A stretch of 9,738 nucleotides of DNA from positions 10,700 through 20,437 of the forward strand of contig DDGE01000058.1 of the NCBI GenBank assembly GCA_002337545.1. Direction: 5' to 3'. The notes beneath the pieces are model-generated. The model was not told the origin of the DNA and ran no database searches. It saw only the letters and a list, made by a program, of their open reading frames with translations. A program made the translations under genes and the position numbers. The stretch is from Phycisphaerales bacterium UBA1910 (lineage in GTDB: Bacteria > Planctomycetota > Phycisphaerae > Phycisphaerales > UBA1924). Of the stretch, positions 4,636-9,738 are shown in pieces. How positions within the stretch are numbered: the first letter of the stretch is position 1; each line of letters starts with the position of its first letter.

Positions 4636-7353
4636 ATGCACGCTCATGATCAAAGAACAATCGCCCATACCCTCCGCACCGCCTGCGAACATGTTGGGCT
4701 TGCAAGCACGCTCGATGCGGCCAATACGCTCGCGGGTCTGTGCAGCTGCCCGAGCGACACCACCGGGCACGAGGGGCTCGAGTCCGCCGCCGCGCAGATC
4801 GCGGGGATGGACACGGCACAGATCAACGATCTCATCCGTGTGGGCACCGCCCATTTTCACCTGCTCAATAAGGCAGAACAACTCAATATCGTCCGCGTCA
4901 ATCAACAACGCGAGCGAGACAGCGAATCGGGCAACCCGCGCCCCGAGTCGATCGATCAGGCGATGCACAAGCTCAATGAGCACGGCATCGGCATCGAACG
5001 CACCAAGCAGCTCCTCGAACAACTCGACATCCAGCCCACCCTCACCGCGCACCCAACGGAGACCCGCCGACGCACGATCCTCGACAAGCAGGCGGACATC
5101 GCGACCTGCGTGATCGCCCTCCGCGACGAGTCGCTCTCCGCACGCCGACGCAAAGAAATCGCGGAACGCCTCGACCGCATCGTCTCGGTCATGCTGCTCA
5201 CCGACGAGATCCGCGCCCAGCGCCTGGGTGTCCCCGACGAGGTGATCAACGGCGTCTACTTCCTCTCGACCACCATCTGGGAAACCGTGCCCCGTCTGTT
5301 CCGAGACATCGTTCACGCCGCGGAACGAGCATTCGGGGAAGAGCAGGCCCAGATAGTCGCCAATGACCTCCCCGCGATCCTGCGTTACCGGTCCTGGATC
5401 GGTGGCGATCGCGACGGCAATCCCAATGTCACGGCCGAGGTGACCCGCGACACTTTGCGCCGCATGCGCCAGGCGGTCCTCAATCTCTGGGACGAAGAAC
5501 TCAGCAAGCTCCGGCACGCACTGAGTGTATCAACCCGGCGCACAGATCTGGGCGATGAAATCGCCCAGCGGGTGCAGCAGGACCTGCACTGGATCGACGA
5601 TATGGAGCACTACGGGCAGCGCCAGTTCGAGCCCATCCGCGTCCGCATCGTGCAGATGCAGGCACGCATCGCACGCGACCCGGAGTATCGAGCCAAAGAC
5701 CTGCTCGACGATCTCATGCTCATCCGTGATGCGCTCCACCGGGCGGGCTTGTCCGATGTCGCGGAGGAAGGGCTGCTGAGCGACGCCATCGTCCGTGCCC
5801 GCGTGTTCGGTTTGCACCTGGCTACACTCGACATCCGTCAGCACTCACGCGTGCACGAACACGCGATCACCGAGCTCCTCCGGATCTCCGGCGTCAGCGA
5901 AGATTTCACCAAACTCAACGAAGCCGAGAAACTCGAACTCCTACGCGGAGAACTCCAGACGGCGCGTCCGCTCACCCCACGCGGGGCGACGCTCTCTGAG
6001 GACACGCGCGAGTTGATGGACACACTCGATGTGGTCCGCGAAGCCGTCGAGCAGGAGCCCGATACGGTCCGCTCGTGGGTCATCTCCATGACACACGATG
6101 TGAGCCACATGCTCACGCTCTTGCTGCTGATGAAGGAAGCGGGGATCTACCGCCCCGCGACCAACGGCACCGAATCCATCTCGCGTGTGCATGTCGTTCC
6201 ACTTTTCGAAACCATCGACGACCTCGAACGCGCGCCGTCGCTCATGACCGAAACCCTCACGGACCCCGTGTTCCGTGCGCACCTCGAAACCATCTGCGCC
6301 GATGGGCCGCTCGAGCAGGAAGTCATGCTCGGGTATTCCGACTCCAACAAGGACGGCGGGTTTCTGATGGCCAACATCGCACTCGCGCGAGCCCAAGACG
6401 CCGTCGCCGAGGTCTTCGCGGAGCAACAGGTCCAACTCCGGTACTTCCACGGGCGCGGCGGCACCATCGGGCGCGGCGGCGGACGCGCCGGACGCGCCAT
6501 CATGGCCGCACCCCCAAACGCCCGCACCGGACGCATGCGCTTCACGGAACAGGGCGAGGTCATCACCTTCCGCTACGCCCTGCCCGACATGGCCCGCCGT
6601 CACCTCGAGCAGATCGTGCACGCGGCCCTGCTCGCATCGTCCGACGCCTGCGAATCGCCGAGCGATCACGCTTTCGACGAGCTCCTGCTCCGACTCGCAC
6701 AACGAGCACAGACAACCTATCGCGAGCTCATCGACGACGCGTCGTTCTGGGAATGGTTCGTCGGCGCTTCACCCATCGAGCACATCGGGAACATGCCCAT
6801 CGCGTCACGCCCCGTTTCCCGGGCACAGGGCAAGGCCCTAACCTTCGACCGCCTCCGCGCGATTCCCTGGGGCTTCTCATGGATCCAGATGCGGGCGCTC
6901 GTCCCCGGGTGGTACGGGATCGGGACGGCGATCGCGGACGCGTCCGACTCCGATCGCGCGACCCTCCGCGCGAACGCGCACCGCCCATTGATCTCCACGA
7001 TCCTCGAGAACGCATCGCAGGAACTCGCCCGCGCCCGCATGCCCATCCTCGAACGCTACGCCAAGAACGCGCCGGGGGGCAGCGCCATGTTCGATCGGAT
7101 CTACGCCGAGTACCAACGCGCCAGGGACGCGATCCTCGACGCAACGGGCAACGACGACCTGATGGCCCACTCGCCAGTTGTTGGCCGTTCAATCAATGAA
7201 CGCAACCCGATGACCGATGTGCTCCACCTGACGCAGATCGAACTGCTCAACCGCTATCGTGACGCGTCCGATGACGAGACCCGCGCCACGATCGCACCGA
7301 TTATTCAGGCAAGCATCAACGGCATCGCCGCCGCGATGCAATCGACTGGGTAA
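4636..7353 (+). CDS. ppc: Phosphoenolpyruvate carboxylase
   Basis: A 905-residue enzyme, within the usual bacterial range. It carboxylates PEP with bicarbonate to oxaloacetate, refilling the TCA cycle in the cytoplasm. Signatures seen: LTAHPTETRRRTI with catalytic H139; RYRSWIGGDRDGNPNVT (250-266); LGYSDSNKDGGFLMAN (565-580); FHGRGGTIGRGGG with H605, R607 and R613; LRAIPWGFSW (740-749); NPMTDVLHLTQIELL (857-871). The chain ends in the family's conserved C-terminal glycine (QSTG). By remembered alignment to E. coli PEPC, the aspartate-inhibitor site keeps two arginines (R613, R856). Its lysine is Arg (R799) and its asparagine is Ser (S903), so feedback control may differ. The start ATG 4636 is the first in-frame ATG outside the SDR gene. 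It gives a normal N-terminus but has no good Shine-Dalgarno. The gene converges with the VOC gene, with 6 bases between the stops. Confidence 0.97.
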   Translation: MHAHDQRTIAHTLRTACEHVGLASTLDAANTLAGLCSCPSDTTGHEGLESAAAQIAGMDTAQINDLIRVGTAHFHLLNKAEQLNIVRVNQQRERDSESGNPRPESIDQAMHKLNEHGIGIERTKQLLEQLDIQPTLTAHPTETRRRTILDKQADIATCVIALRDESLSARRRKEIAERLDRIVSVMLLTDEIRAQRLGVPDEVINGVYFLSTTIWETVPRLFRDIVHAAERAFGEEQAQIVANDLPAILRYRSWIGGDRDGNPNVTAEVTRDTLRRMRQAVLNLWDEELSKLRHALSVSTRRTDLGDEIAQRVQQDLHWIDDMEHYGQRQFEPIRVRIVQMQARIARDPEYRAKDLLDDLMLIRDALHRAGLSDVAEEGLLSDAIVRARVFGLHLATLDIRQHSRVHEHAITELLRISGVSEDFTKLNEAEKLELLRGELQTARPLTPRGATLSEDTRELMDTLDVVREAVEQEPDTVRSWVISMTHDVSHMLTLLLLMKEAGIYRPATNGTESISRVHVVPLFETIDDLERAPSLMTETLTDPVFRAHLETICADGPLEQEVMLGYSDSNKDGGFLMANIALARAQDAVAEVFAEQQVQLRYFHGRGGTIGRGGGRAGRAIMAAPPNARTGRMRFTEQGEVITFRYALPDMARRHLEQIVHAALLASSDACESPSDHAFDELLLRLAQRAQTTYRELIDDASFWEWFVGASPIEHIGNMPIASRPVSRAQGKALTFDRLRAIPWGFSWIQMRALVPGWYGIGTAIADASDSDRATLRANAHRPLISTILENASQELARARMPILERYAKNAPGGSAMFDRIYAEYQRARDAILDATGNDDLMAHSPVVGRSINERNPMTDVLHLTQIELLNRYRDASDDETRATIAPIIQASINGIAAAMQSTG

Positions 7354-7359
7354 CGAGTC

Positions 7360-7752
7360 TTACGCATCAATCGTCGAGTGAAGCGCCATCGCGTTGCCCT
7401 CGCTGTCCTCGATCAGCGCCCGACAACCGTGCGGCCCGATGGCGTGGACATCCTGCACGACCTTCCCGCCGAGCGCCGCGACCTGCTGCACCGCATCGCG
7501 GATCCGTCCATCCACATTGAGATAGATCATCACCCCGTTTCCCGATGGCCGCGCTTGTCCGGGCTGGCGCGGCACCAGGCACCCGCCGTTGCCCTCTTTG
7601 TGCTCCAGCACCGCGAACGCGTAGCCCTCGAAGGACTCCTTGGTGCAGGTAATCCCGCAGACCCCCTCATAGAACGCGCACGCCCGATCGAGATCATCCA
7701 CGAAGATATCGCACCAGACGATGCGGTTGTGCTTGCTGTTGAGATCAGACAT
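7360..7752 (-). CDS. VOC-family protein (glyoxalase/bleomycin-resistance fold)
   Basis: A 130-residue protein with the paired beta-alpha-beta-beta-beta modules of the VOC superfamily. Module one starts IVWCDIFVDDLDRACAFYEGV and ends near GGCLVPR. Module two starts GVMIYLNVDGRIRDAVQQVAALGGKVV and ends RALIEDSEGNAMALHS, with the typical D-EGN-LHS closing motif. The first canonical metal-ligand histidine appears to be replaced (VWCD). A true glyoxalase I activity is therefore unlikely and the substrate unknown. The start ATG 7752 has a GGAGG Shine-Dalgarno 5 bases upstream; the longer frame to 7848 runs into the preceding gene. It lies 19 bases downstream of the protease-lipoprotein gene on the same strand and is likely co-transcribed with it, though a functional link is not evident. 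Confidence 0.9.
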   Translation of the reverse strand: MSDLNSKHNRIVWCDIFVDDLDRACAFYEGVCGITCTKESFEGYAFAVLEHKEGNGGCLVPRQPGQARPSGNGVMIYLNVDGRIRDAVQQVAALGGKVVQDVHAIGPHGCRALIEDSEGNAMALHSTIDA

Positions 7753-7757
7753 GGCTG

Positions 7758-7762
7758 CCTCC
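7758..7762 (-). promoter_or_regulatory. Shine-Dalgarno site for the VOC gene
   Basis: On the minus strand GGAGG sits 5 bases before ATG 7752, inside the 19-base gap after the lipoprotein gene. It fixes the start of the VOC protein at residue M of MSDLNSK. Confidence 0.75.
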
Positions 7763-7771
7763 GGGGCCAGT

Positions 7772-8926
7772 CTAATCGATCGGAACGACCACCGCACCCG
7801 TCTGTCCAGTGACCGGATCGAAGTACTCAATCTTAACCCCCACAGCATCAGCCGGTACGGGCCACATCTGGGTCATGTCGAACCGCGAATCGACCGCTTC
7901 TCCATTGATACGCGTCACGATCTGGCGATGCGTCAGCCCAAGCTGCTCCGGAACCGATCCGGGGATCACGCTCGCGCGGTATCCATCCGGGTCCCCGTGC
8001 ATGCTGAAAAAGCCGAGCGACTCGCACGATACCAGTCGAGTCGCACCATCGTTCCGCACGATCTGAACCAGCTTAGACTCCCAATCGATACGAACGCTGC
8101 ACCCCTCCAACATCCCGACGCCGATGTTGTTCGAAGCCATGTTTGCCCCAGCCGTGATGCCCTCGTGTGAGATGCCGCCGATCCGGACAGGCCCATACGG
8201 ACGATAGAAATCCGTAACCCATCTGATCCCGTGTGCACCAAACGCGGACGATCGGTAGATCAGCTCACTCCGATCAAGGCAATTGAGCGTCGAAGTCGGA
8301 TGCAGCAGCAACGAACTGTTGTGCCCGGTATCCAATGTTGCCCAGTACTCTTGCTCAAACCCTGCAGAATCGAGCATCCGGAACGGGATCAGGACGCTTT
8401 TGTCGTGTGTCGTGCGAAAAGGAAGCACGCCTGGGTCATCCCGATTGAGGGATTCCTCATGGAGCGCCATTTCTCCAGTCGAAAAATCCAACACAAGTGT
8501 GTACCCACGAAGCCCGAGCATACCAAGCACGCCGTCAACATCCTCGCCCGCTCGGTCAGGCAAGACGCTGACATCGAACTCCTCGAAGACAAAGCCACCG
8601 AGCTGCATCGCGTGCACACGAACCCGCGGCTGTTCCAACTCGTTCCCCGCATAGTCCCGTAGGAGCAATGCACCGGTCTCGGTCAGGCCGAGCCTATTGG
8701 CTGTTCGCTCCCGAATGGAGTGTATCGGGGACCCCGTATCAACAAGCATCCGGAGCGGCTCGCTGCCATCGATCGTGACGAACGCGTAGATCTCCCCATA
8801 ATGCAGTTCGCTTTCTATCGAGCGATCAACATTCAACTCGTGAACAGTGATAGTGGACCAGTCTTTGGGAAGGCAGCCACCCAACATCAACAACGCGATC
8901 ACAGCGAAGAAGCGAATCTTCATCAT
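7772..8926 (-). CDS. Lipoprotein with bilobal aspartic-protease domain and C-terminal PDZ domain
   Basis: A predicted 384-residue envelope lipoprotein. MMKIRFFAVIALLMLGGC is a lipoprotein signal peptide with lipobox LGGC and acylated C18. Residue +2 is Leu, so by the E. coli Lol rule it would go to the outer membrane. Two clan AA aspartic-protease halves follow. Lobe 1 (about 43-158) has MLVDTGSPIHSI (D63) and a closing DGVLGMLGL...LVLDF. Lobe 2 (about 176-293) has ATLDTGHNSSLLL (D199) and a closing GVGMLEG...VRIDW. Residues 303-384 resemble a PDZ domain (SVIPGSVPEQLGLTHRQIVTRINGEAV). Two DTG aspartates could form one complete active site in a single chain. The substrate is unknown. The start was chosen for AGG spacing; ATGs at 8932 and 8923 are alternatives. 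It is followed closely by the VOC gene. It could be proteolytically inactive and binding-only. Confidence 0.85.
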   Translation of the reverse strand: MMKIRFFAVIALLMLGGCLPKDWSTITVHELNVDRSIESELHYGEIYAFVTIDGSEPLRMLVDTGSPIHSIRERTANRLGLTETGALLLRDYAGNELEQPRVRVHAMQLGGFVFEEFDVSVLPDRAGEDVDGVLGMLGLRGYTLVLDFSTGEMALHEESLNRDDPGVLPFRTTHDKSVLIPFRMLDSAGFEQEYWATLDTGHNSSLLLHPTSTLNCLDRSELIYRSSAFGAHGIRWVTDFYRPYGPVRIGGISHEGITAGANMASNNIGVGMLEGCSVRIDWESKLVQIVRNDGATRLVSCESLGFFSMHGDPDGYRASVIPGSVPEQLGLTHRQIVTRINGEAVDSRFDMTQMWPVPADAVGVKIEYFDPVTGQTGAVVVPID

Positions 8927-8944
8927 GCACATAACCTAGCCAAT

Positions 8945-8972
8945 AAAAAAAGACGCGGCTCACAGCCGCGTC
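8945..8972 (-). terminator. Intrinsic terminator of acnA
   Basis: Read on the minus strand, GACGCGGCT-GTG-AGCCGCGTC forms a perfect 9-base-pair GC-rich stem with a 3-base loop, followed immediately by seven T residues. It lies 25 bases after the acnA stop. It occupies much of the 71-base gap before the lipoprotein gene, which reads in the same direction. Confidence 0.93.
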
Positions 8973-8997
8973 CTGAAAGTGATACGAACTCGAGGTC

Positions 8998-9738
8998 TTA
9001 CGCCATCTGCTTGCTCTCATTGAGCTTCTTGCGAATGACCGTGTGCAGGATCCCGCCGTTCTTGAAGTACTCGATTTCCACCGGCGTGTCGATACGACAC
9101 ACAGCGACGAACTCGAAGTTGCTCCCGTCCGGACGCGTTGCACGCACCGTCACATCGCAGCGCGGTTCGACCGGGTCGGGCATCACGATGTCGAAGGTTT
9201 CGTCACCCTTGATGCCCAGCGATGCCGCGTTCTGCCCGTTCTTGAACACCAGCGGCAGCACGCCCATGAACACCAGGTTGCTGCGGTGGATCCGCTCGAA
9301 GCTCTCGGCGATGACCGCCTTGACGCCCAGCAGCAGCGTGCCCTTGGCCGCCCAGTCGCGGCTCGAGCCCATGCCGTAGTCCTTGCCCGCGACCACAACC
9401 AGCGGCGTGCCCGCGGCCTTGTAGTCCTGAGCCGCGTCGTAGATGTACTCGACCGGGGCCGACGACAGATCGTCACCCTTGGTGAAGTTGCGGGTCCAGC
9501 CGCCCTCGGGTTGCTTGTCGCCCTGGCGAGCGATCTGGTTCTTCACACGAACATTGGCAAAGGTGCCGCGTGTCATCACGCGGTCGTTGCCGCGACGCGA
9601 GCCGTAGCTGTTGAAGTTCGACTTGGGCACACCCTGCTCGATGAGGTACTGACCCGCAGGGGTTTCGGGCTCGATGCGACCGGCCGGGGAGATGTGATCG
9701 GTCGTGACCGAATCGCCCAGCAACGCCAAGCAACGCGC
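8998..9738 (-). CDS. acnA: Aconitate hydratase, AcnA type, C-terminal part
   Basis: The gene enters from the right edge; 246 C-terminal residues are visible before TAA at 8998. AcnA interconverts citrate and isocitrate through cis-aconitate with a [4Fe-4S] cluster in the TCA cycle. Visible landmarks are the swivelling-domain opening [14 protein letters not shown], then [23 protein letters not shown], and the active-site motif [12 protein letters not shown] (around 9340-9375). [12 protein letters not shown] and the closing [23 protein letters not shown] follow. The pattern follows E. coli AcnA/IRP1 closely and differs from AcnB. A segment between GTFANVR and the DAAQDYK helix (about 9435-9550) is somewhat longer than in E. 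coli AcnA. The cluster cysteines and N-terminal domains lie outside the window. A strong intrinsic terminator follows the stop. Confidence 0.97.
   Translation of the reverse strand, partial: ARCLALLGDSVTTDHISPAGRIEPETPAGQYLIEQGVPKSNFNSYGSRRGNDRVMTRGTFANVRVKNQIARQGDKQPEGGWTRNFTKGDDLSSAPVEYIYDAAQDYKAAGTPLVVVAGKDYGMGSSRDWAAKGTLLLGVKAVIAESFERIHRSNLVFMGVLPLVFKNGQNAASLGIKGDETFDIVMPDPVEPRCDVTVRATRPDGSNFEFVAVCRIDTPVEIEYFKNGGILHTVIRKKLNESKQMA

Noticed and set aside
4588..5517. A 309-codon minus-strand open frame opposite ppc, and another of 253 codons at 5941-6702
   Set aside because: Both mirror the ppc coding sequence, show no recognisable motif or ribosome site, and are explained by GC-rich codon bias.
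6075..7199. A 374-codon plus-strand frame inside ppc
   Set aside because: It is a +3-frame shadow of ppc, very rich in Arg, His and Pro, with no domain.
7753..7848. Longer VOC reading frame reaching into the lipoprotein gene
   Set aside because: It overlaps the PDZ coding region, and the strong GGAGG before ATG 7752 marks the real start.
1..9738. A novel defence, mobile or biosynthetic gene system
   Set aside because: No transposase, integrase, toxin-antitoxin pair, CRISPR repeat, restriction or phage gene, or biosynthetic core enzyme is visible. All substantial genes belong to known families, and the RecQ has normal housekeeping architecture.

Overview
The window is GC-rich (about 60% by eye) bacterial chromosome, densely packed with core and accessory metabolic genes. 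It shows no tRNA, rRNA, insertion sequence, CRISPR array, phage gene or integration site. The organism is probably Gram-negative. The evidence is a lipoprotein with a Lol-type lipobox, Shine-Dalgarno sequences that are strong before some genes and absent before others, and a full-length PEP carboxylase beside an AcnA-type aconitase. A marine Planctomycetota (Phycisphaerae-like) source would fit, but that is an inference from overall look and no marker gene proves it.

Layout, left to right. (1) The 3' end of a TerC/YgdQ-family membrane protein gene (+) runs off the left edge. It abuts, stop codon to stop codon, a minus-strand unit made of recQ followed by a GNAT acetyltransferase gene that overlaps the end of recQ by 11 bases. 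(2) A roughly 210-base divergent intergenic region carries an extended -10 promoter for recQ and some small repeats and hairpins. (3) Three plus-strand genes follow: a DJ-1/PfpI-family protein, a short-chain dehydrogenase/reductase and ppc (phosphoenolpyruvate carboxylase). A large hairpin lies between the first two. (4) ppc converges, with a 6-base gap, on a minus-strand pair: a lipoprotein aspartic protease with a C-terminal PDZ domain, then a VOC (glyoxalase-fold) protein 19 bases downstream. (5) At the right edge is the C-terminal third of acnA (minus strand), closed by a textbook intrinsic terminator.

How the genes fit together. PEP carboxylase (anaplerotic oxaloacetate supply) and aconitase (citrate to isocitrate) both serve the TCA cycle, but they are on opposite strands and not in one operon. 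RecQ is DNA repair. DJ-1/PfpI, VOC and GNAT proteins are common stress or detoxification families with no assignable substrate here. The most unusual protein is the lipoprotein: two DTG aspartic-protease lobes in one chain followed by a PDZ domain. I found no convincing new multi-gene system. The findings are individual oddities of protein architecture, active-site residues and gene junctions.
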